Assembly: GCA_000752215.1 (NCBI GenBank)
Contig: CCFG01000005.1
Location: forward strand, 1 to 64,000
Origin: a bacterium MS4
GTDB lineage: Bacteria > Bacillota > Clostridia > Oscillospirales > Acutalibacteraceae
Reading direction: 5' to 3'
DNA length: 64,000 nucleotides
The position numbers and the translations under genes are program-made. Shown here piece by piece: positions 15,774 through 25,133 of the stretch. Under the pieces are notes generated by a model. It did not search any database and was not told the DNA's origin. It saw only the letters and a list, made by a program, of their open reading frames with translations. Numbering within the stretch: the first letter of the stretch is position 1; the number at the start of each line of letters is the position of its first letter.

Positions 15774-16745
15774 ATGGCTGAGTTAAGATGGCATCCTTTG
15801 ATAAAGGATTGGATTATGATCGCTTCCAACAGGCAGGACCGCCCGCAGATGCCCAGGGACTACTGCCCGTTCTGTCCGAGCTTCGGCAATGTGCCGGACT
15901 ACGACGTAATGAAATACGACAACGATTTTCCCGCTCTTTCGCAGAACCCGCCGGAGCCGGACGACGTTGCGACCGATTTCTTTAAAGTCCGGCCAAGCTA
16001 CGGCAAATGCGAAGTGATCTTATACTCTCCCAACCATACGGCGACCCTGCCGGAGCTTTCCGACGGCCATATGAAAAAGCTGGTGGATTTGTGGTGCGAA
16101 CGCTTCGACGCGCTGCGCGCCGACGAGAAAATCAAATATGTGTTCCCTTTTGAAAACCGCGGGGAAGTGGTGGGGGTAACCATGCCGCATCCGCACGGCC
16201 AGATTTACGGCTACCCGTTTCTGCCAAAAAAGTTGGAACTTGAAACCAACGCGGCAAAAGAGTATTATGAAGAAAGGCACGAGTGTCTGTTCTGCGACAT
16301 GCTCAAAAACGAGCGGAAAGAGGACCGGCGGATCATCTTCCACAACGAGCATTTTACGGTTTTCCTTCCGTTCTACAGCGAGTATCCCTACGGCGTATAC
16401 ATTGTATCAAACCGTCATACGGAATATATGACGAATTTTACCGGAGAAGAAAGGGCGTCCCTCGGCCTGACCATCCGCGACACCGTCGGGATGCTCGACA
16501 GCCTGTTCCATTACCGGTTCCCGTATATGATGTGTATGCACAACGCTCCCGTCAACATGGGCGATTATTCAAAGGACTTCCATTTCCACATTGAGTTCTT
16601 CCCGCCGATGAGGAGCGCGGAAAAGCAGAAATTCAACGCCTCCAGCGAAACAGGCGCCTGGGCCTGCTGCAACCCGACCTGCCCCGAGGAGACCGCACAG
16701 GAGCTCCGCGAGGCATACAAACGTTATAAGGAGAATCAAAAATGA
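15774..16745 (+). CDS. galT: Galactose-1-phosphate uridylyltransferase
   Basis: A 323-residue HIT-superfamily enzyme. The nucleotidylated histidine lies in the motif PHPHGQIYGYP; the zinc-type pair is DYCPFCPS, and HNAPVNMGD and FHFHIEFFPP are typical GalT segments. It exchanges UMP between UDP-glucose and galactose-1-phosphate. It lies 21 bases after galK with AGGAGG upstream, and its stop overlaps the galE start (ATGA). Confidence 0.95.
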   Translation: MAELRWHPLIKDWIMIASNRQDRPQMPRDYCPFCPSFGNVPDYDVMKYDNDFPALSQNPPEPDDVATDFFKVRPSYGKCEVILYSPNHTATLPELSDGHMKKLVDLWCERFDALRADEKIKYVFPFENRGEVVGVTMPHPHGQIYGYPFLPKKLELETNAAKEYYEERHECLFCDMLKNERKEDRRIIFHNEHFTVFLPFYSEYPYGVYIVSNRHTEYMTNFTGEERASLGLTIRDTVGMLDSLFHYRFPYMMCMHNAPVNMGDYSKDFHFHIEFFPPMRSAEKQKFNASSETGAWACCNPTCPEETAQELREAYKRYKENQK

Positions 16746-17737
16746 GAGTATTGGTTACCGGCGGTGCAGGGTACATCGGTTCCCACACCTGCATTGAGCT
16801 TTTAAACAGCGGATATGAAATCGTGGTAATGGATAATTACTGCAACTCCTCCCCCGACGTTTTGAAGATCGTGGAAAAGCTTACCAGCAAGACCTTTCCC
16901 ATCTACGAATGCGACATGCTCGACTATGACGGGTTTGAAAAAATCTTCAAGGAAAACAAAATAGACGCGGTCATCCATTTTGCCGGACTCAAGGCGGTCG
17001 GCGAATCGGTCGGCAAGCCGCTGGAATATTACCACAACAATCTGGTGGGCACCATCAACCTGCTCCGCCTGATGAAGCAGTACGGGGTTTATCAGCTGGT
17101 GTTCAGCTCCTCCGCCACGGTATACGGCATGAACAATATCGCGCCGTTCAAGGAGGATATGCCGCTTTCCACCACCAATCCTTACGGCACGACCAAGCTG
17201 ATGATCGAAACCATTTTAAAAGATCTCTGCTTTGCCGATAAAAACTGGAAGGTCGCGCTCCTGCGCTACTTCAACCCGATCGGCGCGCACCAGAGCGGCC
17301 TGATCGGCGAAAACCCGAACGGAATCCCGAACAACCTGATGCCGTACATCATGAAGGTGGCGGTCGGCCAGCTTCCCTGCCTGAGCGTTTACGGCGACGA
17401 TTACCCGACGCCGGACGGCACCGGCGTGCGCGACTACATCCACGTCTGCGACCTTGCCGTCGGACATCTGAAGGCGCTGGAAAAGCTGCCGCAGATCGAC
17501 GGAGCGCAGGCCTATAACCTCGGCACCGGCAAGGGCAGCAGCGTACTCGACGTGGTCCATGCGTTTGAAAAGGCAAGCGGCAAAACCGTCGCTTATAAAA
17601 TTGCTCCGCGCAGGGCGGGAGATATCGCCGAGTGCTACGCGGACGTGTCCAAAGCGAAAAACGAGCTCGGCTGGGAGGCCGAATACGGCCTTGACGAGAT
17701 GTGCCGCGACAGCTGGAACTTCATCAGGAACAAATAG
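16742..17737 (+). CDS. galE: UDP-glucose 4-epimerase
   Basis: A 331-residue short-chain dehydrogenase/epimerase. The NAD motif VTGGAGYIGSHTCIELL opens the protein, catalytic serine lies in FSSSATVYG and the YxxxK pair in NPYGTTKLMIE, and GVRDYIHVCDLAVGH is family-typical. It interconverts UDP-galactose and UDP-glucose, completing the Leloir pathway. Translationally coupled to galT and closed by a terminator. Confidence 0.96.
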   Translation: MRVLVTGGAGYIGSHTCIELLNSGYEIVVMDNYCNSSPDVLKIVEKLTSKTFPIYECDMLDYDGFEKIFKENKIDAVIHFAGLKAVGESVGKPLEYYHNNLVGTINLLRLMKQYGVYQLVFSSSATVYGMNNIAPFKEDMPLSTTNPYGTTKLMIETILKDLCFADKNWKVALLRYFNPIGAHQSGLIGENPNGIPNNLMPYIMKVAVGQLPCLSVYGDDYPTPDGTGVRDYIHVCDLAVGHLKALEKLPQIDGAQAYNLGTGKGSSVLDVVHAFEKASGKTVAYKIAPRRAGDIAECYADVSKAKNELGWEAEYGLDEMCRDSWNFIRNK

Positions 17738-17748
17738 TAACCGAATTC

Positions 17749-17791
17749 AACAGCGCCGGGGGAGTAACCGCTCTCCGGCGCTGTTTTTTTA
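17749..17791 (+). terminator. Terminator of the galKTE operon
   Basis: ACAGCGCCGGGGGAG pairs with CTCTCCGGCGCTGT over a short loop, followed by TTTTTTT, 12 bases past galE. Confidence 0.9.
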
Positions 17792-18224
17792 TGAAACTCC
17801 CTCCAATTGCTCCCGCCTCCCTCTCAGAGGGAGGTCCGCGGAGAAGGGACTTCGTTCTGAAGCACAGTGCTTTCCGGATTCCTGTTTCTAATCGTTCACT
17901 TTGCCCTCAGGCCGGGCAGGCCCCTACTTTCGCTCTTGTCCGAAAGTAGGCAAAGGACGCGCAGGGGGATTTTGAATTCCCGGCGGGAGGGTTCCATAAA
18001 ATCCCCCTGCACCCCCAAGGTATCCCCGTAATACCTTTGTGTGACACGGTATTATTGTGGTTTTCATTGACGGGGGAACGGAAAAGCAACCCCTTGGCTC
18101 CCTCTTTGAGGGAGCTGGCAAGCGTAGCTTGACTGAGGGAGTCCGCCTATTACCTCCCCTTCCTCCTGAGAGCATCGCCGTAGGCGCGTGCCGACCGCAT
18201 GGTCCGCTTCCCGACCGGCAGGTC
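17792..18224. repeat. Gene-free mosaic of intergenic repeats
   Basis: No gene is supported. Four palindromic blocks occur in series: CCTCCCTCTCAGAGGGAGG (about 17818-17836); CCTACTTTCG/CGAAAGTAGG (17923-17932 with 17941-17950); a perfect 13-bp stem GCAGGGGGATTTT/AAAATCCCCCTGC (17961-17973 with 17998-18010); and a CTCCCTCTTTGAGGGAG unit with a GGCAAGC...GACTGAGGGAGT tail (about 18095-18142). The last unit matches, inverted, the block at 5752-5793. Such blocks are common between genes in Oscillospiraceae. Confidence 0.65.
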
Positions 18225-19274
18225 CTACTCCTTCAGAATATTCAGAATCTCGTCGGCGTTGCTCACCGTTACCGCGCGGTAGGGGATGCGGATATAGTGC
18301 TCATTCTGGATATTCAGCTTTGTGGACGGGCTTTCCCCGGTAGCCAGAGCGTAGGACAGATCGAAGATCGCTTTGGCCTGTCCCTGCGCGTCGTTAAAGA
18401 CCGTACCGAACATGCTGCCGTCCTTAATGGCGTTCAGGCCGCTTTCCGTCGCGTCGACCCCCACGATCGCAGGGTGCACCTTCGTTTTGCTGTCCTTGAC
18501 TGTGTCGATCGCGCCGAGCGCCATATCGTCGTTGTTGCAGAAAACGACCTCGATCCGGTCGCCGAATTTTGCGAGCCACTGGGTCATTTTCGCCGACCCC
18601 TGCGCGCGCTGCCAGTTGGCGGTGTCGTTCGCCAGCTTCTCCACCTGAATCCCCGCGCTGGTAACGGCCTTAATGGAATATTCCGTTCTCAAAAGCGCGT
18701 CCTGATGTCCCTGCTCCCCTTCCAGCATGACATACTGAATCTTCCCGTCGCCGTTTTTATCGATCTCAGCGCGGTTTTTCTGAAAGGCTTCCGCAATGAT
18801 TTCTCCCTGCAGCCGCCCGGACTGGGCCGCGTCCGCCCCCACGTAATACGCCCGCTCCCACAGGCGGATGTCCTCTTCCACCGGCTCCCTGTTGAAAAAG
18901 ATCACCGGGATGTTGGCGGCCTTCGCCTTGTCCACAATCACCGCAGCCGCGGTCCGGTCGACCATGTTGACACAGATCACGTCGTAATTCTGGGAAATAA
19001 AGCTGTCCACCTGATCGTTCTGCAGCGCCTGGCTGGACTGTCCGTCCACCATATTGACCACGATCTTCTTGCCCGACTCGGTCTCCTTCTGCTTCGCCAC
19101 CCTTTCCAGGCAGGTGCAAAGGCTCGCCACGAAGGTGTCGTCCTTGCGGTAAAGGGAAATCCCGATTTTCACCGTTTCAACCTTTCCCCCGCCACTGCCC
19201 GAATCACAGGCAGCCAGAGGAAGCAGCATCGCGGCTGCCAGCGTAAAAGCCATGATTCTGATAAAGCTTTTCAT
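18225..19274 (-). CDS. Galactose/methyl-galactoside-type sugar-binding lipoprotein
   Basis: A 349-residue periplasmic-binding-protein type 1 family member with a lipoprotein signal (cleavage before C23 in PLAACDSG), so it is anchored outside the membrane. It carries the calcium loop DKNGDGKIQYVMLEG typical of galactose/glucose-binding proteins, and NREPVEED and CNNDDMALGAID as sugar-contact segments. It is a clear paralogue of the MglB at 26747-27832. Located last in the leftward sensor cluster (YesN, YesM, anchored binding protein), it may feed sugar information to the kinase rather than serve the transporter; that is inference. 12 bases downstream of the preceding gene. Confidence 0.9.
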   Translation of the reverse strand: MKSFIRIMAFTLAAAMLLPLAACDSGSGGGKVETVKIGISLYRKDDTFVASLCTCLERVAKQKETESGKKIVVNMVDGQSSQALQNDQVDSFISQNYDVICVNMVDRTAAAVIVDKAKAANIPVIFFNREPVEEDIRLWERAYYVGADAAQSGRLQGEIIAEAFQKNRAEIDKNGDGKIQYVMLEGEQGHQDALLRTEYSIKAVTSAGIQVEKLANDTANWQRAQGSAKMTQWLAKFGDRIEVVFCNNDDMALGAIDTVKDSKTKVHPAIVGVDATESGLNAIKDGSMFGTVFNDAQGQAKAIFDLSYALATGESPSTKLNIQNEHYIRIPYRAVTVSNADEILNILKE

Positions 19275-19286
19275 ATTTCTCCCCCA

Positions 19287-20261
19287 TTATCTTACAAACG
19301 GAAAAAGCAGCCTTTGGTTGTCGGAATTATACATGTTCTCGTGATTTACGATTGCGAAATTAATGTTGGCCTGACCGGCCGCCTGCTTATTGTTGATTTT
19401 TTCCACCGCCGTACGGATGCTGATGTACCCCAGATTGTATTCGTTTTCCACCCCGAGGGAATTGATGATCTTTTCTTCCAGAAGGGAAACCACCGTATTC
19501 GTCCGGCCTATCCCGTAAATCTGCACCTGGGTTCTCCCGGCTTTCAAAAGGTCCTTTTCCGCTTTCGCGGCGGCTTCCAGCGCCGACGCGTCCAGCGCGA
19601 CCAGCGTATCGGCGCCGCTGGTCTGCAGCATTCTTTTGACCGTATCATACGCTTCCTGGGAATCGTTAGGGATTTCCCAGGATTCCATATCGTATTGGGA
19701 GGATTTGAGCGTCTGCAGCACGCCGAGGTAGCGCTGCTGAATATTGCTGCAGTCCATGCTGTTGCGCAGAATGGCGATATGGCCGCGCCCGCCCCCGTTT
19801 TTCAGGATCGTCTCCGCCAGAGCGCTGCCCAGCTTCTGATTGTCGCACGAAATGGTGGGCAGATCCTTGATGGTCGTCACCGTGGACTGCATGGCGACGA
19901 CCGGAACGCCCTTCTGGGCCTTTTCTATCGGCTCCTTCAGATCCGTAGAATTGACGGGAGCGATCACAATGGCGTCCGCGCCGTTATTGATTTCGCGCTG
20001 GAGCAGGGAAATCTGTTCCCCTGCGTTGTTTTCCCCCGACAGGGTGATAAAGCTTACCTCCGCGTTAAAATCCCTCGCCGCCTGATCGATCCCCTGCTTG
20101 ATGGTGGTGCTGCTCTCCGTGCTTTTGCTGCGCCAGATGACGGATATTTCGTAAGGATCGCTGTTTTTCTTTTCAAAAAACCGGTCCCGGTTCAAAATCA
20201 GAAAGGAACCCGCAAACGCGAACAGAATCAGGATAAACACCTTTATTTTATTTCTGGTCAT
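19287..20261 (-). CDS. Membrane-anchored sugar-binding sensor protein
   Basis: A 324-residue LacI/RbsB-type binding protein. Instead of a lipobox it has an uncleaved-looking N-terminal membrane helix (about residues 7-24, FILILFAFAGSFLIL), so it stays tethered at the cell surface. The binding fold shows NGADAIVIAPVNSTDLKEPI and ADTLVALDASALEAAAKA. Its start overlaps the stop of the histidine kinase (ATGA), so the two are produced together. XylFII-LytS of clostridia uses a tethered binding protein as ligand sensor for a kinase of this kind; a similar role is probable. Confidence 0.8.
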   Translation of the reverse strand: MTRNKIKVFILILFAFAGSFLILNRDRFFEKKNSDPYEISVIWRSKSTESSTTIKQGIDQAARDFNAEVSFITLSGENNAGEQISLLQREINNGADAIVIAPVNSTDLKEPIEKAQKGVPVVAMQSTVTTIKDLPTISCDNQKLGSALAETILKNGGGRGHIAILRNSMDCSNIQQRYLGVLQTLKSSQYDMESWEIPNDSQEAYDTVKRMLQTSGADTLVALDASALEAAAKAEKDLLKAGRTQVQIYGIGRTNTVVSLLEEKIINSLGVENEYNLGYISIRTAVEKINNKQAAGQANINFAIVNHENMYNSDNQRLLFPFVR

Positions 20262-22078
20262 TTGGTCCCGCCCCCTTCGTTTCCTTCGGCTTCCTCCATC
20301 GTTTTCAGCGGCAGATGGATTCTGGCGGTGGTTCCCTCGTCCGGTTCGCTGTAAATGGCAAGCCCGTATTCGCTGCCGAAATAGAGCTGAATGCGTTCCT
20401 GCACGTTTTTCAGCCCGATGCCTGAACCCTTTCCGCGCACCTTTGTGGTTTCCTGCGTCAGCAGCGCGTCCGCCTGCTCCTGCGGCATACCGAGGCCGTT
20501 GTCGATAATATCGATATAGAGATCATTTCCTTCACGGTAAGCTTTAATGCGGATTTCGCCGTCGCCGCTCATAAATTCCATGCCGTGATAGATGGCGTTT
20601 TCCACCAGAGGCTGGACGATCAGCTTGATGGTCGCGCATTTCAGCGTTTCCGGCTCGGACGAAATCTCGTAGCTGAATTTGTTTTTATACCGCATTTTCT
20701 GTATGGTCAGGTAATTGCGCACGTGCTCCAGCTCGTCCGACACGGTGATGATGTTTTTCCCCTGGGAAAGGCTGATGCGGAAAAGCCTTGCCAGCGCCGT
20801 TACCATGGTGACCGCGCCGTCGTACCGCTCGTTTTCAACCATCCAAATGATGGAATCCAGCGTATTGTACAGAAAATGAGGGTTAATCTGGGACTGCAGC
20901 GCGTCCAGCTCGCTTCTTCGCTTGGATTCCTGCTCCGCCACAATATCGTCCATCAGCCGGCGCATCTGATCGACCATGGAGCGGATCGTCTTGCCCAGAT
21001 GCTGCACCTCGTAGGAGCCGGAGACGGAAATATCCACCCCGCTCAGATTCCCCCGGTCAAGCTCCTTGACGGAAAGCTCCAGCTCCTTGAGCGGGTTGGC
21101 AATGCGGGAGGACAGGAACATGTTGACGAAGATCATGAGAAAGATCGCGAAGAACAGAAAGAACAGCGCGAAAAGCCGGAACTGCTGATAATTGGAGGTA
21201 ATGTCCTGCGTGGGGGTGACGGCAATGATTTTCCAGCCGGTATACCCCGCGGTTTTTACTGTGACCAGCCGCTGCTGCCCCTCAAAGGTCTCGTTATGGT
21301 TTCCGTCGTCGTACCTGGCGGCGGCGTAGTTGTTTTCATGAATCAGATTGGAATAAATCAGCTGCTGGCGGGGGTGGTAGATGATCTCCCCGTTCCCGTC
21401 GATCAGATAGATATAGCCCGATTCGCCCAGATCGACATTCTTGCAGATCTGTTCGATCCCGCTGAAGTTCATGTCGACCAGCAGGACGCCGTGGGTGATC
21501 GAACCGGCGCTGGTCAGTTCCACCGAACGGCTGAGCGAAACGACCCACCGGTACTTGTTGTCCGGGTCCACAAACAGGTTCTGCACATGCGGCGTGGAAA
21601 AATGGCAGTTTTCAATCTTGCGCGCGGCGTTTTTAAACCAGTTTTCCCCGCTTACGTTGGCGGAGGGCTTCAGCTGCGTCAGCGGCTCGGCGGCAATGAC
21701 CTCGCCGGAATTGGAAAACACGCCGATGCTGATGAGCAGGTCCCGGTTTGTCTCATAGAGCAGACTCATATCGTTGCTGATGTTGTCCGTAGCCAGATCG
21801 GCATTTTTAATCACGCGGTAATACATGGAGTCGGAAATGCGCATCATGTTGCGCAGATAGTTGTCCAGGTTCAGGTTGACCTGGTCGACCATACGCGTGC
21901 TGTCGTCCGAGACCATTTCTTCGCTGGAGCTGATAAAACGCATGGAAAGGGAACCGCCGACAATCAGCATCCCCACCACCGAAACAGCGGTAAAAGTGAT
22001 GGAAATAGTAAACTGCAGGCTTTTTTTCTGCAGAAGCTGGGTTATTTTATCGATAAAGTCCCTTGCTTTTTTCCGCAT
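20258..22078 (-). CDS. YesM-family sensor histidine kinase
   Basis: A 606-residue membrane kinase: a first helix near residues 19-42, an extracellular dCache-like sensor to about 300, a second helix near 305-325, HAMP, then the His_kinase domain with phospho-acceptor in QINPHFLYNTLDSIIWM and an HATPase with DNGLGMP and GSGIGLKNVQERI. It signals to the AraC-type regulator just upstream. GGAG precedes the ATG. Its overlap with a membrane-tethered sugar-binding protein suggests the ligand is a sugar handled by the adjacent Mgl transporter. Confidence 0.92.
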   Translation of the reverse strand: MRKKARDFIDKITQLLQKKSLQFTISITFTAVSVVGMLIVGGSLSMRFISSSEEMVSDDSTRMVDQVNLNLDNYLRNMMRISDSMYYRVIKNADLATDNISNDMSLLYETNRDLLISIGVFSNSGEVIAAEPLTQLKPSANVSGENWFKNAARKIENCHFSTPHVQNLFVDPDNKYRWVVSLSRSVELTSAGSITHGVLLVDMNFSGIEQICKNVDLGESGYIYLIDGNGEIIYHPRQQLIYSNLIHENNYAAARYDDGNHNETFEGQQRLVTVKTAGYTGWKIIAVTPTQDITSNYQQFRLFALFFLFFAIFLMIFVNMFLSSRIANPLKELELSVKELDRGNLSGVDISVSGSYEVQHLGKTIRSMVDQMRRLMDDIVAEQESKRRSELDALQSQINPHFLYNTLDSIIWMVENERYDGAVTMVTALARLFRISLSQGKNIITVSDELEHVRNYLTIQKMRYKNKFSYEISSEPETLKCATIKLIVQPLVENAIYHGMEFMSGDGEIRIKAYREGNDLYIDIIDNGLGMPQEQADALLTQETTKVRGKGSGIGLKNVQERIQLYFGSEYGLAIYSEPDEGTTARIHLPLKTMEEAEGNEGGGTK

Positions 22079-22131
22079 CGTATCAACTCCAGGCCCGCCG
22101 CCGTAAAACGGCGCGGCATTTCGCCTACGCT

Positions 22132-23736
22132 TCAGTTGCTTCTGTATTTTGATGGTGACACACCAAACTTCCGTTTAAAGACATAGCTGAAATAATTGGG
22201 CTCGGTATAACCCACCTTGCCCGCAATCACATAAGTTTTGTCGCCGGTGGTATTCAGAAGATTGACCGCCTCCTGCAGGCGCACCTCCGTCAGATAAGCG
22301 ACAAAGCTCATGCCGGTCTCCCGCTTAAAGACCGTTGAAAAGTAGGCGGGGCTGACGTGCAGAAACGAGCAAAGGCTTTCCACGGAAAGATCGCTGTTCT
22401 GATAATTCCCCGCGATATACTGCTTTGCGTTCTGCGCAAGCAGCTTGGTGGAATCCACACGCTCGCGCTTAATCAGCGTGCTAATTTTGATACAGGAATC
22501 CGTGCACCACTGCTTCATCTCAGCCGGCGAATGCAGGGACGCAATGGTGTTGACGTAATTGAAATCCACTCCGAAAATTTCTTCCGTGCTCAGCTCGTAC
22601 GCGTGCATGACCTTCAGCAGAGAAGTCATCATCTCCATGACATAGATCTGATACTGGCTGAGCGGAAGCAGCAGCGTTTCAAAGCGCGTGAAAAGCGCGT
22701 TGATCCGGTCGGCAATTTCCTGCTCGGAGCCCATCTTGATCGCGTTGGTGATTTCCCGCTCGTCGTGTTCGTCGAACTGGAGCCGGACGGAAGTTTCCGG
22801 CTCGACATCCGCAATATAAATGGCTTTTCCGGAGCCCATGGTCGCGCTGTAATCCAGCGCGTTCTGCGCTTCCCGGTAGGAATGGCGGATTTCCGTCAAA
22901 ACGGAACACACCGTGCCCACCCCGGCCATGACCTTCACGCCGAGCACCCGCTCGGCGGACTTGCATATCTGGTTCATTCCGTTGATCAGGGAATCGATGC
23001 CGCTTTCCGGCTTCAGCTCCGCAATGACCGCGACGCAGTCGGAGTAAAGAAAGCCCGTGAACCCACAGTAATTCCCCAGAATTTCATCCACGGTGCATTT
23101 CAGGGAAATCGGGATCAGCTCCTCTTCTCCGTGCAGGGCCGCATCGGCCTTCGGCGCGGAATCCGCCCGGACAAGCGCAACCGCCCACTGGTCGGCCGCC
23201 GTCAGGTCGATCTGCAGAAGCGGCACCTGCGCGCGCAGCCGCTCCTCGGAAATCCGGCCCTCGATCAGGCCGACCAAAAACTGCTCCCGCATCACGGGAA
23301 GGCTGTCCCTATAACTTTTGCGCAGCATTTCCACGTCGCGCTTTTCCGCGAATTCCCGGTCAAGCTGCTGTTTCAGCTTTTTCAGCGTTTCCGTCAGCTC
23401 ATTGGAATTGATCGGCTTGAGGACGTATTCCGCCACATTGATTTTAATCGCCTTCTGCGCGTATTCAAAATCGTCGAACCCGGAAAAGATAATCAGCTTT
23501 GCCGACGGCAGGACCACCCGCAGGCGTTCCCCCAGCTCAAGCCCGTCCATAAACGGCATTTTAATGTCCGTCATGACGACGTCCGGGTGAAGATGCTCCG
23601 CTTTCTCCAGGGCCTCCAGCCCGTTTTCCGCGTCGCCGACAATGGTGTACCCCAAGCGGGCCCAATCTATCTTACGAATAATGCCTTCTCGTATTTCTTC
23701 TTCGTCATCCACAAGAAGAACACGGTAAAGTGCCAT
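22132..23736 (-). CDS. YesN-type response regulator with AraC output domain
   Basis: A 534-residue protein. The receiver domain (1-125) has the acidic pocket VLLVDDEEEIREG, phospho-acceptor aspartate in DVVMTDIKMPFMDG and the lysine in EYVLKPINS. A long middle region (about 130-430) carries a degenerate GGDEF-like/transmitter-type fold often seen in this family. The C-terminal 100 residues are an AraC double HTH (LHVSPAYFSTVFKRETGMSF, VGYTEPNYFSYVFKRKFGV). It has its own promoter (23773-23801), separate from mglBAC. Probable target: the mgl operon. Confidence 0.92.
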   Translation of the reverse strand: MALYRVLLVDDEEEIREGIIRKIDWARLGYTIVGDAENGLEALEKAEHLHPDVVMTDIKMPFMDGLELGERLRVVLPSAKLIIFSGFDDFEYAQKAIKINVAEYVLKPINSNELTETLKKLKQQLDREFAEKRDVEMLRKSYRDSLPVMREQFLVGLIEGRISEERLRAQVPLLQIDLTAADQWAVALVRADSAPKADAALHGEEELIPISLKCTVDEILGNYCGFTGFLYSDCVAVIAELKPESGIDSLINGMNQICKSAERVLGVKVMAGVGTVCSVLTEIRHSYREAQNALDYSATMGSGKAIYIADVEPETSVRLQFDEHDEREITNAIKMGSEQEIADRINALFTRFETLLLPLSQYQIYVMEMMTSLLKVMHAYELSTEEIFGVDFNYVNTIASLHSPAEMKQWCTDSCIKISTLIKRERVDSTKLLAQNAKQYIAGNYQNSDLSVESLCSFLHVSPAYFSTVFKRETGMSFVAYLTEVRLQEAVNLLNTTGDKTYVIAGKVGYTEPNYFSYVFKRKFGVSPSKYRSN

Positions 23737-23772
23737 AAAATTTTCACTCCAATCGGTACTGCAACTGTGACT

Positions 23773-23801
23773 ATTGTACCATTTTTTTGCCGGATATGCA
23801 A
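23773..23801 (-). promoter_or_regulatory. Promoter of the response regulator/kinase operon
   Basis: Minus strand TTGCAT, 17-base spacer, TACAAT, about 35 bases before the start codon at 23736. Confidence 0.6.
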
Positions 23802-23814
23802 TCGATAGCTGAGC

Positions 23815-23853
23815 GCGAACGGCCCGCGCAGTCTTTCTGCACGGGCCGTTCGC
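23815..23853. terminator. Strong hairpin after mglC
   Basis: A 17-bp stem with one mismatch (GCGAACGGCCCG-GCAG against CTGC-CGGGCCGTTCGC), loop TCTTT, 31 bases past the mglC stop. No T-run follows on either strand, so it may act as a 3'-end stabiliser or Rho-assisted terminator rather than a classical intrinsic one. Confidence 0.55.
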
Positions 23854-23883
23854 GGGAATAGTATGAGACGTAAAACGGAGAAA

Positions 23884-25107
23884 TCATTTTTTTCTGTACT
23901 TGGAAAGGTCAATTGCGACAGCGACGGCAATAATGATGCCCTTGATGATCTGCTGCCACATCGGGCTTACGTTGATGAACTGAAGACCATACTGAATAAC
24001 GGTAAAGATCAAAACGCCGGTTACAATCCCGCGGATCTTGCCGACACCGCCGTTGAGCGAAACACCACCGACCACACAGGCCGCGATGGCGTCCAGCTCA
24101 TAGCCGTTGCCGTAGTTATTCGTAGCTCCTGCAGTTCTTGCCGCTTCCAGTACGCCGCCGACGCCGTAGAGGCCGCCGGCCAGGATGAAGATACCCATGA
24201 TGGTGGCAAATACGTTGACGCCGGAAACGATGGCCGCTTCGCGGTTGCCGCCGATGGCATAAACATTTTTGCCGAACACCGTTTTATTGAGTACGAACCA
24301 GATAATGACCGTGGTCAAAAGCGCGATCGGAATCAGCACGGAGAACCCGCCGAAAAAGGACTTGAGCAGCTTTGTCTGGCCAAGCGCCGCAAAATCCGGA
24401 CGGATGCCGCCGATCGGCTGGGAATTGTTCGGGGGCAAATCGAAATAAAGGGAACACGCGCCGTAAATGATAACCTGTACGGCCAGGGTCGCGATAAACG
24501 GATGCATGTCGAACCGGGCGACCAGATAGCCGTTCAAAACACCGAACAGCAGACACGCCACCACAGCCGCGACAATGGAAACGATCACCGGGAGCTGCGG
24601 AAGATTGGGATAAAAGCGGTTCGCGTAAGTTTCCGTCTGCATCATCGATGTGGAAATGACCGCCGCAAGCCCGACCATACGGCCCGCGGAAAGGTCGGTA
24701 CCTGCAATCAGCAGGGTAAAGCAGATGCCCAGGGCGATAATCAGCCTTGTGGACGACTGCGTCATGATATCGAGCAGAACCTTGATCTGCATGAAACGGG
24801 GCTCAATGAAGATGATGACGACCACCAGCGCCAGCAGCGCGAGAATGATCGCGTTGTTTGTCAGGAAGGTCTTTGCCGATTTTCCCGAAAGCACGACCTC
24901 TCCCAGACGCTCTGAGCTCAGCATCTGAAATCCCGCGTAAATACACAGGATGACGCCGATGCCGATCAGGATCAGAGGCATGTCATACATCGTCTTCTTA
25001 TAGACCGCAAGCTTCAGGACGGCGCCGACAGCGGCCAGCACAAGGCCGACAGCTATGTAAATGATGGCAAATTTTTGCCGGGGGATGACTTTCTCTCCTT
25101 GCATCAT
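23884..25107 (-). CDS. mglC: Galactose/methyl-galactoside ABC transporter permease
   Basis: A 407-residue BPD_transp_2 permease with about ten hydrophobic helices and the EAA-like loop ending AACVVGGVSLNGGVGKIRG, typical of MglC/RbsC. The chosen ATG at 25107 has GTGAGG six bases ahead; the frame extends to a GTG abutting mglA but without a site. It forms the membrane channel for MglA and MglB encoded upstream. About 60 residues longer than the E. coli protein, mostly at the N-terminus. Confidence 0.9.
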   Translation of the reverse strand: MMQGEKVIPRQKFAIIYIAVGLVLAAVGAVLKLAVYKKTMYDMPLILIGIGVILCIYAGFQMLSSERLGEVVLSGKSAKTFLTNNAIILALLALVVVIIFIEPRFMQIKVLLDIMTQSSTRLIIALGICFTLLIAGTDLSAGRMVGLAAVISTSMMQTETYANRFYPNLPQLPVIVSIVAAVVACLLFGVLNGYLVARFDMHPFIATLAVQVIIYGACSLYFDLPPNNSQPIGGIRPDFAALGQTKLLKSFFGGFSVLIPIALLTTVIIWFVLNKTVFGKNVYAIGGNREAAIVSGVNVFATIMGIFILAGGLYGVGGVLEAARTAGATNNYGNGYELDAIAACVVGGVSLNGGVGKIRGIVTGVLIFTVIQYGLQFINVSPMWQQIIKGIIIAVAVAIDLSKYRKK

Positions 25108-25133
25108 ACGCAACCTCACTTTCAATTTTAACA

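Noticed and set aside
18057-20354. Very long open frame (765 codons) on the plus strand
   Set aside because: It runs antisense to two well-supported sugar-binding protein genes in GC-rich DNA and has no recognisable domain; the same holds for long antisense frames at 8222-10363, 40-1485, 20585-22186 and 22357-23808.
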